Shown here: piece by piece, positions 8,775 to 16,365 of the stretch
Layout of the letters: the number at the start of each line of letters is the position of its first letter
How positions within the stretch are numbered: the first letter of the stretch is position 1
Assembly (NCBI RefSeq): GCF_024793945.1
Contig: NZ_JANUSD010000012.1
Location: 62,001 to 126,000 of the forward strand
Direction of reading: 5' to 3'
Length of the DNA: 64,000 nucleotides
Source: Emticicia fluvialis
Lineage (GTDB): Bacteria; Bacteroidota; Bacteroidia; Cytophagales; Spirosomataceae
Made by a program: the position numbers and the translations under genes
The notes under the pieces: model-generated
Databases searched by the model: none
What the model was told of the DNA's origin: nothing
The model's input: only the letters and a program-made list of their open reading frames with translations

Positions 8775-10337
8775 ATGCGATACAACATATTGTGGGCCGA
8801 CGATGAAATTGATTTATTAAAACCATATATTATATTTTTACAGGGAAAAGGCTACGACGTAACCCCGGTACCAAGTGGGGCCGATGCCATTGATAAAGTG
8901 GAAACCGAGCGTTTTGACATTGTTTTTCTGGACGAAATGATGCCTGGTATGACAGGCCTTGAAACGCTGGCGCAGATAAAGGTAATTAAACCTAACTTAC
9001 CTGTGGTGATGATTACCAAGTCTGAAGAAGAGCGGATAATGGAAGATGCCATCGGCTCAAACATTGCCGATTACCTGATTAAACCACTGAACCCCAACCA
9101 GATTCTTCTTTCTGTAAAAAAGATACTTGATAACAAAAGGCTGATTTCAGAAAAAACCAATCTGGGGTATCAGCAAGATTTCAGAAATCTGGCTATGCAG
9201 TATAACGACCGCATCGGGCATCAGGAATGGGCAGAAATCTATAAAAAACTGATATATTGGGAATTACAATTGGATAAGTCGGAAGATAAAAGCATGGAAG
9301 AAGTTTTTGAAATGCAAAAATCTGAGGCCAACTCAAACTTCTGTAAATTTATTGAAGAAAACTATGAAGACTGGCTGAACGACCCCAAAGTTGAAAAACC
9401 GCTGCTTTCGCACCAGCTGATGAAGAAAAAAGTATTCCCTCTGGTGCAAACCAATTCTCCATTGTTTTTTCTGCTGATTGATAATCTGAGATACGACCAG
9501 TGGAAAGTACTTGAAGAAGTTATAAGCGATTACTTTAATGTAGAAGAAGAAAGCGATTATTACGCTATTCTGCCAACGGCTACTTCTTATGCCCGTAATG
9601 CTATTTTTTCGGGTCTCATGCCTTCAGACATGGCACGCCAGCACCCTGACTTATGGGTGAACGATGAAGGCGAGAACGAAGATGCGCTTAACAACAACGA
9701 GGCCGAGTTTTTGAAACGTCAGATTGACAAAAGCAGGCTCAATATCAGCTTTTCTTACCATAAGATTCTGAACATCAATCAGGGCAAAAGCCTTGTAGAT
9801 AATTTCAATAATTTACTAAAAAACCAGTTGATTGCCATTGTTTATAATTTTGTAGATATGTTATCGCATGCCCGCACCGAAATGGGCATGATAAAAGAAC
9901 TGGCCCCTGACGAATCGGCTTACCGTTCTATCACGCGGTCATGGATTGAACACTCGCCGCTGCTTGACTTGCTGAAAAAAATTGCAGAGAAAAAAGGCAG
10001 GCTGGTTATTACTACAGACCACGGCATGATACGTGTACGGCATCCGAAAAGAATTGTGGGCGACAGAAACGTAAATACAAACCTGCGATACAAACAAGGA
10101 AAAAATCTGAACCTGGATGATAAAAGCGACCATGTGCTGGTTGTTAGAAAGCCCGAGCTGTTTATGTTGCCTAAGCCCAATGTATCAACAGCCTATTTCT
10201 TTACAATGGAAGACTATTTCTTTGCGTATCCTAACAATTATAACCACTACGTGAGCCATTATAAGGATACTTTCCAGCATGGGGGTGTCTCGATAGAAGA
10301 AATGATAGTTCCGTTTGCATATCTGACAGCCAAATAG
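8775..10337 (+). CDS. porX: PorX-type response regulator with PglZ phosphodiesterase domain
   Basis: This is a 520-residue two-domain cytoplasmic protein. Residues 1-120 form a CheY-like receiver: acidic pocket WADDE at the start, phosphoacceptor aspartate in FLDEMMPGM, and the conserved lysine in YLIKPLN. After a helical linker, residues from about 200 on form an alkaline-phosphatase-superfamily PglZ domain, with LLIDNLRYDQW, PTATSYARNAIFSG, FVDMLSHARTEMG and TTDHGMIRV metal-site segments. In Porphyromonas and Flavobacterium PorX pairs with the PorY kinase, acts with the ECF factor SigP, and controls genes of the type IX secretion system. PorX was shown to be a zinc-dependent phosphodiesterase acting on oligonucleotides. 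The length and motif set are full. It overlaps or abuts the next gene and so heads a two-gene unit. Confidence 0.92.
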   Translation: MRYNILWADDEIDLLKPYIIFLQGKGYDVTPVPSGADAIDKVETERFDIVFLDEMMPGMTGLETLAQIKVIKPNLPVVMITKSEEERIMEDAIGSNIADYLIKPLNPNQILLSVKKILDNKRLISEKTNLGYQQDFRNLAMQYNDRIGHQEWAEIYKKLIYWELQLDKSEDKSMEEVFEMQKSEANSNFCKFIEENYEDWLNDPKVEKPLLSHQLMKKKVFPLVQTNSPLFFLLIDNLRYDQWKVLEEVISDYFNVEEESDYYAILPTATSYARNAIFSGLMPSDMARQHPDLWVNDEGENEDALNNNEAEFLKRQIDKSRLNISFSYHKILNINQGKSLVDNFNNLLKNQLIAIVYNFVDMLSHARTEMGMIKELAPDESAYRSITRSWIEHSPLLDLLKKIAEKKGRLVITTDHGMIRVRHPKRIVGDRNVNTNLRYKQGKNLNLDDKSDHVLVVRKPELFMLPKPNVSTAYFFTMEDYFFAYPNNYNHYVSHYKDTFQHGGVSIEEMIVPFAYLTAK

Positions 10338-10345
10338 TGAGTTTC

Positions 10346-11050
10346 ATGAGAATTTTACTAGGTTTTATATTCTGCCTGATAGTTACAAAGGCTGTTGCGC
10401 AAACGCAACAGCCTAAATACATTGAAGATAAGTACTCTTACTTCTTTAACCTTACACTGGGTAATGCGCTGGGCGATTACAGAACAGTTCTGAAGGAAGG
10501 AAATAAATCAGGCGGCAAATTCGGTGTTTCGGCAGGCATACTGCTTAACCCATACGGCAGAAAAAAAGCCTCGCCTGTTTTTTATGGCCTTGAGGGTGGC
10601 ATACAGGCAGACGGCAAAGAATATCCCATAACAAGCTATAACGGCGACTTCAGAGTTACCAATACTTCTTTCTTTCTTAACGGAATAGCCCGCTACAGGC
10701 CAATTTTGTGGAGCTCTAAATTTAACCCTTATGCCGATGCATTTGCGGGTGCAAAACTGATTCAGACGGGTCTGGTTGAACTGTTGAATGAAGATGAATC
10801 GGAAACGCTGAAAAGATGGGCCAAAGTAACGCCTAATTACGGTATTGGTGTGGGTGTAGGTATCAAGCTGTTCGGCGCCATGAAAAACAGTTATCTTGAT
10901 ATTGGTATTTATTATCAGCAGGCAGATGCCACCAAAATTGTAAAACCTAATACGGTAGAGATTGACAATAACTTTGAGTATAAAAGCAAACAGATTTTAA
11001 CTACCACCAATCAGCTATTGATTAAAATAGGCATTACCGGTTTTAACTAA
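10346..11050 (+). CDS. Predicted outer-membrane beta-barrel protein next to porX
   Basis: I do not recognise a named family. The protein is about 234 residues with a signal peptide (MRILLGFIFCLIVTKAVAQ) and alternating hydrophobic/polar segments rich in Tyr, Phe and Gly, ending in a strand-like LLIKIGITGFN, as in small outer-membrane barrels. The start is ATG 10346; a GTG at 10337 sharing its base with the porX stop is an alternative that adds three residues. Tight coupling to porX suggests joint expression with the T9SS regulator, but a T9SS function is inference. Its stop codon overlaps the stop of the convergent FtsE-like gene by four bases. Confidence 0.7.
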   Translation: MRILLGFIFCLIVTKAVAQTQQPKYIEDKYSYFFNLTLGNALGDYRTVLKEGNKSGGKFGVSAGILLNPYGRKKASPVFYGLEGGIQADGKEYPITSYNGDFRVTNTSFFLNGIARYRPILWSSKFNPYADAFAGAKLIQTGLVELLNEDESETLKRWAKVTPNYGIGVGVGIKLFGAMKNSYLDIGIYYQQADATKIVKPNTVEIDNNFEYKSKQILTTTNQLLIKIGITGFN

Positions 11051-11727
11051 AGGCCGTCTGAAAGGTCGGTTATAAGTCCTTTATCGCAATAAAGTGTACG
11101 GCTCGGGAACCGCTCTATCAGTTCAAAGTTATGCGTAGCCATTAACACGGCTGTTTTGGATTTCTCGTTGATATCCTTAAATAATTTCAGAATCTCAACC
11201 GACATCTCCGGGTCAAGGTTACCCGTAGGTTCATCAGCCAGTAATATCTGTGGGTGATTCAGCAATGCTCTGGCAATACCTACCCTCTGCTGCTCACCGC
11301 CAGATAACTGGTGCGGCATTTTGGTAAGTATATTCTGTAGGTTCACAAGTTTTAAGGCCTCATCAATTCTGTTCCTCATTTCATTTTTATCTTCCCACCC
11401 CATTGCTCTCAGATAAAAAACCAGGTTTTTTTCAATGTTTCTATCGCTCAACAACTGAAAATCCTGAAAAACAATACCGATATTTCTTCTTAAATACGGA
11501 ACCTGCGCTCTTTTAATAGTTTGCAGGTCATAACCGGCCACAATACCCGTTCCTTTTTCAAGCCATAAATCGGCATAGAGTGTTTTTAAAACTGAAGATT
11601 TTCCGCTCCCTGTACGGCCAATGAGAAAAACAAATTCGCCCTGATGGATAGTAAAGTTAACTGATGACAAAACCAGTTGCTCGCGCTGATAGATATAGGC
11701 GTTCCGCAGAGAAATAACGGGTTCCAT
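11047..11727 (-). CDS. ftsE: FtsE-like ABC ATPase
   Basis: This 226-residue ATP-binding cassette protein resembles cell-division FtsE. The Walker A is GRTGSGKSS at about residue 40, the Q-loop region FQDFQLL, the signature LSGGEQQRV, the Walker B ILLADEPTGNLD and the switch histidine in ATHN. The GRTGSGKSS and FQDFQLL wording is characteristic of FtsE, which works with the membrane protein FtsX to activate peptidoglycan hydrolases at the septum. No ftsX lies next to it, which is common in Bacteroidota, so assignment to FtsE rather than a LolD-type ATPase rests on sequence style. I start at ATG 11727 because the 19 residues upstream in frame do not resemble the family. Confidence 0.8.
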   Translation of the reverse strand: MEPVISLRNAYIYQREQLVLSSVNFTIHQGEFVFLIGRTGSGKSSVLKTLYADLWLEKGTGIVAGYDLQTIKRAQVPYLRRNIGIVFQDFQLLSDRNIEKNLVFYLRAMGWEDKNEMRNRIDEALKLVNLQNILTKMPHQLSGGEQQRVGIARALLNHPQILLADEPTGNLDPEMSVEILKLFKDINEKSKTAVLMATHNFELIERFPSRTLYCDKGLITDLSDGL

Positions 11728-11811
11728 ATTTGTGAGGTAAGAATTAAAAGGCAACTGCCAGGCAGTTTTAAGCAATAAACGCAAAAACTGTCTGGCAGCG
11801 TATAAGAAATC

Positions 11812-12471
11812 TTATTTCTGATTTACTTTGGCGTGGTCGGCAAGAAACTTGGCAAGGCCACTATCAGTAAGCGGATGATTCAGCAATGCAAGAATGGCAG
11901 AAAGCGGGCCTGTCATTACATCGGCACCTATTTTTGCGCATTGAATAATGTGCATTGGGTGGCGTACTGAAGCCGCCAGTATCTGGGTTTCGTATCCGTA
12001 GTTATCATATATCAGACGGATATCTTCAATCAGATTCATACCATCGGTTGAGATGTCGTCCAGACGCCCAACAAATGGCGAAACGTAAGTGGCTCCGGCC
12101 TTTGCAGCCAACAAGGCCTGTCCCGGCGAGAAAACAAGCGTACAATTGGTTTTAATACCTCTTTCAGAGAAGTATTTAATGGCCTTGATGCCGTCTTTTA
12201 TCATCGGTATTTTTACTACTATCTGCTCATCAATTTCGGCCAGTTCTTCACCCTCAACAATCATTTCTTCATATCTGGTCGAAATCACTTCAGCGCTTAC
12301 GTCGCCATCAACAATGTCGCAAATGGCCTTGTAATGGCGCATTACGTTGTCTTTCCCAGCAATGCCTTCTTTGGCCATTAACGAGGGGTTAGTGGTTACA
12401 CCATCAAGCACACCTAGATCCTGTGCTTCCTGTATTTCTTTAAGAGATGCGGTATCAATAAAAAATTTCAT
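11812..12471 (-). CDS. fsa: Fructose-6-phosphate aldolase / small transaldolase
   Basis: This 219-residue TIM-barrel enzyme is of the Fsa/TalC group of the transaldolase family. The N-terminus MKFFIDTASLKEI, the GVTTNPSLMAKEG loop, the KIPM segment with the Schiff-base lysine, NCTLVFSPGQALLA and AASVRHPMH are all diagnostic. The length fits the short subfamily (about 215-220 residues), not the 310-residue classical transaldolase. The enzyme transfers or forms dihydroxyacetone units among sugar phosphates; many Bacteroidota members serve as transaldolase in the pentose phosphate pathway. It stands alone; the SRP RNA gene lies about 120 bases upstream on the same strand and ends with its own T-run. 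Confidence 0.93.
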   Translation of the reverse strand: MKFFIDTASLKEIQEAQDLGVLDGVTTNPSLMAKEGIAGKDNVMRHYKAICDIVDGDVSAEVISTRYEEMIVEGEELAEIDEQIVVKIPMIKDGIKAIKYFSERGIKTNCTLVFSPGQALLAAKAGATYVSPFVGRLDDISTDGMNLIEDIRLIYDNYGYETQILAASVRHPMHIIQCAKIGADVMTGPLSAILALLNHPLTDSGLAKFLADHAKVNQK

Positions 12472-12591
12472 AATTCATCATAACCCCATATCCGGATAAC
12501 GGATTATTTGTTAGGAACTCTCATGCCTTAGGGGAGTTAGTTACATGAAAGTAATAGATATTTTATTGAACAATTTGTATAAGCCAGAAAC

Positions 12592-12675
12592 AAAAAATGG
12601 CAAATTCACCGCTCAACCACAATACCCTTGCTTCGGTCAAGACCTGGGGGATTCAGCAGGAGCTGGTAATTTGCC
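12592..12675 (-). ncRNA. ffs: Small signal recognition particle RNA (4.5S-like)
   Basis: On the minus strand this about 84-nt segment folds as one hairpin. Arms GGCAAATT (12668-12675) and AATTTGCC (12599-12606) close it perfectly; next come ACC/GGT and GCTC/GAGC helices; and the apex carries the conserved SRP domain IV strands CAGGTC and CGAAGCAAGG flanked by CCC/GGG. A run of six T follows on the minus strand. A TACCTTTG -7 box sits just upstream. The apical loop differs from the usual GGAA tetraloop. It would bind Ffh to target membrane proteins. Family assignment is by recalled motif and structure only. Confidence 0.75.
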
Positions 12676-12679
12676 GCTG

Positions 12680-12687
12680 CAAAGGTA
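12680..12687 (-). promoter_or_regulatory. -7 box of the SRP RNA gene
   Basis: The minus strand reads TACCTTTG, an exact TAnnTTTG box, placed a few bases before the first paired base of the RNA. Confidence 0.65.
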
Positions 12688-12960
12688 TGAAACTTTTTAT
12701 GTTGCTACAAGTGGTTTTCAAAAAAAGCGGTTTTCAGGCAGGTTGCATTATCTTTTGCACAGCCATTAACAACAAACAAATATAAACTAAAACTACTGAT
12801 AATGAAGCATTAAAAAAATGTAACCAGGCCAATTTTAATGTTATTTAAATCTTGTAAAATTTATAGGTTTTTTTTCAGCAGAAAGTACATAATTAGCTTT
12901 TAACTTGACAAAATGTATTTTTTTAGGTTGTTTTGACATACCATTCCTAACCAAAAACTG
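12688..12960. other. AT-rich intergenic stretch
   Basis: This is about 270 bases upstream of both the SRP RNA and the TMEM220-like gene. It contains TTGACA-like text near 12905 and long A/T runs. I see no coding sequence or defined structure. Confidence 0.4.
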
Positions 12961-13320
12961 ATGCTAACGATGGCAAAAAAAATACTCCTCTGGATTTTCA
13001 TGGCTATGTTTATTTATGCGGCCATTGTACAATATAACGACCCAGACCCGTATGTATGGGTACCCACCTACCTGATTCCGGTATTTTTATGTTACCATAA
13101 AATGAAAGGCAAAGGCGAACCTATTATGTTTTTTACCATAGGCTTGTTATATCTGATGTGGGCAATTAACCAGTTTCCACCAGCATGGGAAGGTGTGGTG
13201 CTTAATGAGATGGGTATGAAGACAATTAATATTGAATTGGCGAGGGAGTCGCTAGGCCTGGGTATATGTACTTTGGCCATGTGGGTTTGTGCTTTGTTGA
13301 AACCTGAAGCGCAGATGTAA
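12961..13320 (+). CDS. TMEM220-like small membrane protein
   Basis: This 119-residue protein has three to four hydrophobic segments and the motif VQYNDPDPYVWVPTYL near residues 22-37, which I associate with the transmembrane 220 family found in Bacteroidota and animals. The Gln-Tyr-Asn-Asp-Pro-Asp element falls between the first two helices. The function is unknown; the protein should be in the inner membrane. Either ATG at 12961 or ATG at 12970 can serve as start; the second gives a more usual MAKKILLW beginning. It is monocistronic and ends at a strong hairpin shared with the convergent kdsB. Confidence 0.75.
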   Translation: MLTMAKKILLWIFMAMFIYAAIVQYNDPDPYVWVPTYLIPVFLCYHKMKGKGEPIMFFTIGLLYLMWAINQFPPAWEGVVLNEMGMKTINIELARESLGLGICTLAMWVCALLKPEAQM

Positions 13321-13335
13321 TCCTTACTAAAAAAT

Positions 13336-13371
13336 GAATGCGGCATTACTAATTGCCGCATTCGATTTTTT
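13336..13371. terminator. Bidirectional terminator between TMEM220-like gene and kdsB
   Basis: GAATGCGGCA (13336-13345) and TGCCGCATTC (13354-13363) form a perfect 10-bp stem. A T-run follows on the plus strand and a run of A precedes it, so it can serve both converging genes. Confidence 0.75.
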
Positions 13372-14106
13372 TTATTGCTTTATTCGTTCCAGGTCTTCAA
13401 TGGTATCAATTCCGATACTTTCATAATTTGTTACAATGGCATATATTTTATAGCCAAAGCCCAACCACCTGAGCTGCTCTAGTTTCTCGGTGTTTTCAAG
13501 CGGCGAAAGCGGTATGTGCGAAATCTGCTCTAACACATCGCTTCGGTAAGCATATATGCCAATGTGCTTATAAAAATCGGCGTGGTCAAGCCACTCATCC
13601 GGCTCAAAGCCTCTTACATAAGGCACAACCTGGCGGCTGAAATACAGGCACTGTTTTCTGATAGTAAGCACAGCTTTTACCACATTGGGGTCTCGAAGTG
13701 TTTCATAGTCTTTTATCTTCTTAACGGCCGTGGCAATTTCAGTTTTAAAATCCAGCAGACCTGATAGCTGATCAATGGTTTCAGGGTCAATAAAAGGCTC
13801 ATCGCCTTGGATATTAATGGCGTAGTCGTACTTGGTAACACCTCCGGCTTTTTCCAGTGCCTCAAAACATCTGTCGGTTCCTGTAGGGTGGTCACTTGAT
13901 GTCATTATCGCGTCTCCACCAAACTCCAGAACATGATTCAGTATTCTTGAATCATCAGTTGCTACCACCACTCTTTGTAAACTCTTAGCTTTTAAGGCCT
14001 GCTCATACACCCTTTGAATCATGCTTTTACCGTTTATTTCAACGAGTGGTTTACCCGGAAAGCGGCTGGAAGCATATCGTGCCGGTATTATCCCAAGAAT
14101 TTTCAT
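13372..14106 (-). CDS. kdsB: CMP-KDO synthetase (3-deoxy-manno-octulosonate cytidylyltransferase)
   Basis: This 244-residue nucleotidyltransferase activates KDO with CTP for lipopolysaccharide inner-core assembly. Diagnostic text includes IIPARYASSRFPGKPL at the N-terminus (the nucleotide-binding loop), VVVATDDSRI, TSSDHPTGTDRC, NIQGDEPFI with the metal-binding aspartate region, and HIGIYAYR. The length matches the family. Start ATG 14106 is chosen over a codon three residues upstream because the protein then begins MKILGIIPARY as in other members. Its presence shows a Gram-negative outer membrane with KDO-containing LPS. Confidence 0.95.
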   Translation of the reverse strand: MKILGIIPARYASSRFPGKPLVEINGKSMIQRVYEQALKAKSLQRVVVATDDSRILNHVLEFGGDAIMTSSDHPTGTDRCFEALEKAGGVTKYDYAINIQGDEPFIDPETIDQLSGLLDFKTEIATAVKKIKDYETLRDPNVVKAVLTIRKQCLYFSRQVVPYVRGFEPDEWLDHADFYKHIGIYAYRSDVLEQISHIPLSPLENTEKLEQLRWLGFGYKIYAIVTNYESIGIDTIEDLERIKQ

Positions 14107-14179
14107 AGGTCTCAATATTTTATTCGGGGCGAATTTACACGAAAAAAAAATTATATGCGTTAATCTCTCGCAGAATCAT

Positions 14180-14187
14180 TAAATTTG
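14180..14187 (+). promoter_or_regulatory. Putative -7 box for LysM protein gene
   Basis: TAAATTTG matches TAnnTTTG and lies 26 bases before the ATG at 14214. Confidence 0.45.
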
Positions 14188-14213
14188 CATAAAATTCAAT
14201 CCGCTTGACTACG

Positions 14214-15275
14214 ATGTTAAGATATTTTTTTACTATTGCTTTCCTAGTGCTTTATCTTACTGATACTTTTGGTAATTCACGACTATCCCCTGTTGATTCT
14301 CTTGGTATTGAGAAAAAGAACGGAAAAACTTTTGTACTGCATAGAGTTGAACAAGGCGAAACGCTTTATTCGTTGCTACGCAGATACGGGTCTACTGAAA
14401 AAGATTTTTTTGAAGCCAACCCCGAACTTAAAAAAAATGCGCAGGTAAATGCATTACAGATTATTTCTATTCCGGTACAGACCAGGAACAAGCCGGCTAC
14501 TACCCACGCAAGAGTAATTGAGATTCAGGAGACCACATCAGACACTGCCAGACCCAAAAGCAGAATAGACGAAAACGGCATTGAAATTGTAGATGTGCCG
14601 GAGGCAACGCCCAAAAACGCAGAAACTACTGTTGCATTAACCAAACCGGAACTAGCCCCCAGACCTTTTGACCCCAACGCAAAAACACACAAAGTAATGG
14701 CTGGCGAGGGTCTGTATGGCATTGCCAAAAAATATAATGTGAAGGTAGCCCAGATAAAAGAATGGAATAACCTGACATCTGACGGGCTAATGCTTGACCA
14801 GGTATTAATTGTAGGAAAAATTACGCCTGCGGCCAGAGAAGAGAAAAAAGAACCTATACAACCAAAAACTACTACTAATGCACCCACGGCAGTGGCCGAA
14901 AAACCCAAAACTGTTGTTGCTCCCGCTGCAGATGAAGAGAGAAACAACCAGCAGGTAGTAACCAAACCTTTGGCCGGCGTAACACCAGGTGCAATACCCA
15001 ATGCACCAACGGGTAAAAAATATTCAGAGCAGGGAATAGCAGAGATGATAGAAGCAGGTACGCACACCAATAAGTATCTGGCTTTGCATAGAACGGCTCC
15101 GGTGGGTACCCTTATTAAAATAGAAAACGATGCCAACGGGCAAAGCGTTTGGGTAAAAGTTATTGGTAAATTAACCGGCCCCGGAGATGCAATCGTGAAG
15201 ATTTCGCCAATGGCATTTCAAAAATTACAACCCAGAGACAAACGAATCCGTGCTTCTTTAAGTTATGCTTTATAA
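14214..15275 (+). CDS. Exported protein with two LysM domains and RlpA-like C-terminus
   Basis: This protein of about 353 residues begins with a signal peptide (MLRYFFTIAFLVLYLTDTFG). A first LysM lies at roughly residues 42-88 (HRVEQGETLYSLLRRYG) and a second at roughly 160-205 (HKVMAGEGLYGIAKKYNVK), separated and followed by Pro/Thr/Lys-rich linkers. The last 90 residues (GKKYSEQGIAEMIEAG, then KYLALHRTAPVGTLIKIEN) look like the double-psi beta-barrel seen in RlpA-type proteins. LysM domains bind peptidoglycan N-acetylglucosamine, so the protein should be periplasmic and wall-attached. The ATG at 14214 is preferred to a TTG at 14205. It is followed by a small membrane protein gene 26 bases on. 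Confidence 0.85.
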   Translation: MLRYFFTIAFLVLYLTDTFGNSRLSPVDSLGIEKKNGKTFVLHRVEQGETLYSLLRRYGSTEKDFFEANPELKKNAQVNALQIISIPVQTRNKPATTHARVIEIQETTSDTARPKSRIDENGIEIVDVPEATPKNAETTVALTKPELAPRPFDPNAKTHKVMAGEGLYGIAKKYNVKVAQIKEWNNLTSDGLMLDQVLIVGKITPAAREEKKEPIQPKTTTNAPTAVAEKPKTVVAPAADEERNNQQVVTKPLAGVTPGAIPNAPTGKKYSEQGIAEMIEAGTHTNKYLALHRTAPVGTLIKIENDANGQSVWVKVIGKLTGPGDAIVKISPMAFQKLQPRDKRIRASLSYAL

Positions 15276-15301
15276 GGAGTACACCAATTTATTGTTATTT
15301 C

Positions 15302-15499
15302 ATGCAGCATCACGAACCGCCAGAAAATAATACCTCATCGCCAGCAGAGGCTTCGTCTAAAGACAAAGTCTGGACGTTCTTCTTTGCAATTATGTATCCT
15401 GTTATTACGTTGTTCGGTCTTTTGTTTACAGGCATAGTAGCTGTTTTCTCGGCTATTTCGCGGGTTCTGGTGTTTCTTCTGCGCCTTATCAGAAAATAG
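15302..15499 (+). CDS. Small hydrophobic membrane protein, unknown
   Basis: This 65-residue protein starts with a polar segment rich in Pro, Ser and Glu (about 20 residues) followed by a charged DKVW and about 38 hydrophobic residues that could form one long or two short membrane helices, ending in basic RLIRK. No family is recognised. Its position between the LysM protein and the TIGR02757 gene, with gaps of 26 and 22 bases on the same strand, argues for a real co-transcribed gene. Confidence 0.6.
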   Translation: MQHHEPPENNTSSPAEASSKDKVWTFFFAIMYPVITLFGLLFTGIVAVFSAISRVLVFLLRLIRK

Positions 15500-15521
15500 G
15501 CGCATAACTTAATGCAGTAGT

Positions 15522-16292
15522 ATGACCGGATACATCATAGATTTGCTGAACGAAAAGTACGAACAATTTAATGCTCCCGGATTTATTCCGAACGACCCCA
15601 TAAGCATTCCACATAGATTTACTGTTAAGCAGGATATTGAAATCATGGGCTTTCTGGCAGCCACACTTGCCTGGGGGCAACGCATAACCATTATCAACAA
15701 ATGCAACGAGTTGATAGATTTGATGGATGGCGCCCCTTATGATTTTATCCGTAATCATCAGGACACAGACCTGAAACGATTTCTTTCTTTTAAACACCGT
15801 ACTTTCAATACCACAGACACCCTGTATTTTATTGAATTCTTCAAAGATTTCTACAAAAAGCATACATCGTTAGAAGATGCCTTTACAGGTGGCATTACAC
15901 CCTTATCTGTTGATACAAAAGCCGCGCTTGAAAACTTCCGGAAGGTATTCTTCAGTCTGGAAGATTACCCTGCCCGAACCAGAAAACACATTGCCACACC
16001 AGCCAAAAACTCCTCATGCAAAAGAATCAATATGTTTTTGCGCTGGATGGTAAGAAAAGACAATAAAGGTGTTGATTTTGGCATTTGGAACAAAATCTCG
16101 CCGGCACAACTGGTTTGCCCCTGCGATGTGCACGTAGAGCGCGTTGCCCGTAAACTGGGATTAATAAGCCGCCCCAAAGCAGACTGGCAAACCGCCATAG
16201 AATTAACCAGTAATCTAAAGCTGATTGACCCAAACGACCCGGTAAAATATGACTTTGCATTATTTGGTTTAGGAGTTGAGGGGTACATGTGA
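15522..16292 (+). CDS. TIGR02757/DUF2400-family protein
   Basis: This 256-residue cytoplasmic protein of the TIGR02757 family is common in Bacteroidota and of unknown function. Visible blocks are NDPISIPHRF, IEIMGFLAATLAWGQR and, near residues 195-215, CPCDVHVERVARKLGLIS. The last block resembles the helix-hairpin-helix DNA glycosylases, in which a Val-Asp-Thr-His segment with the catalytic aspartate is followed by Arg and an RLGL-like element, and the segment before it has a CKRINMFLRWM helix. A DNA-repair-like fold is therefore plausible, though it is inference. The first ATG at 15522 fits the family start. It ends a probable three-gene unit with the LysM protein. Confidence 0.78.
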   Translation: MTGYIIDLLNEKYEQFNAPGFIPNDPISIPHRFTVKQDIEIMGFLAATLAWGQRITIINKCNELIDLMDGAPYDFIRNHQDTDLKRFLSFKHRTFNTTDTLYFIEFFKDFYKKHTSLEDAFTGGITPLSVDTKAALENFRKVFFSLEDYPARTRKHIATPAKNSSCKRINMFLRWMVRKDNKGVDFGIWNKISPAQLVCPCDVHVERVARKLGLISRPKADWQTAIELTSNLKLIDPNDPVKYDFALFGLGVEGYM

Positions 16293-16365
16293 TAATAATA
16301 TCAGTATTAAAGGCTGAGTTATTCCGGAAATTTATATTTTTACCTTCCTATTCAAACCTTTTTCT

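Noticed and set aside
12545..12785. Overlapping short reading frames of 62 and 74 codons on the plus strand
   Set aside because: They run across the minus-strand SRP RNA gene and its promoter, have no family likeness and no start signal.
14525..15136. A 203-codon minus-strand frame within the LysM gene
   Set aside because: It is the mirror of the low-complexity linker region of the LysM protein; the plus-strand frame has signal peptide and two LysM domains.
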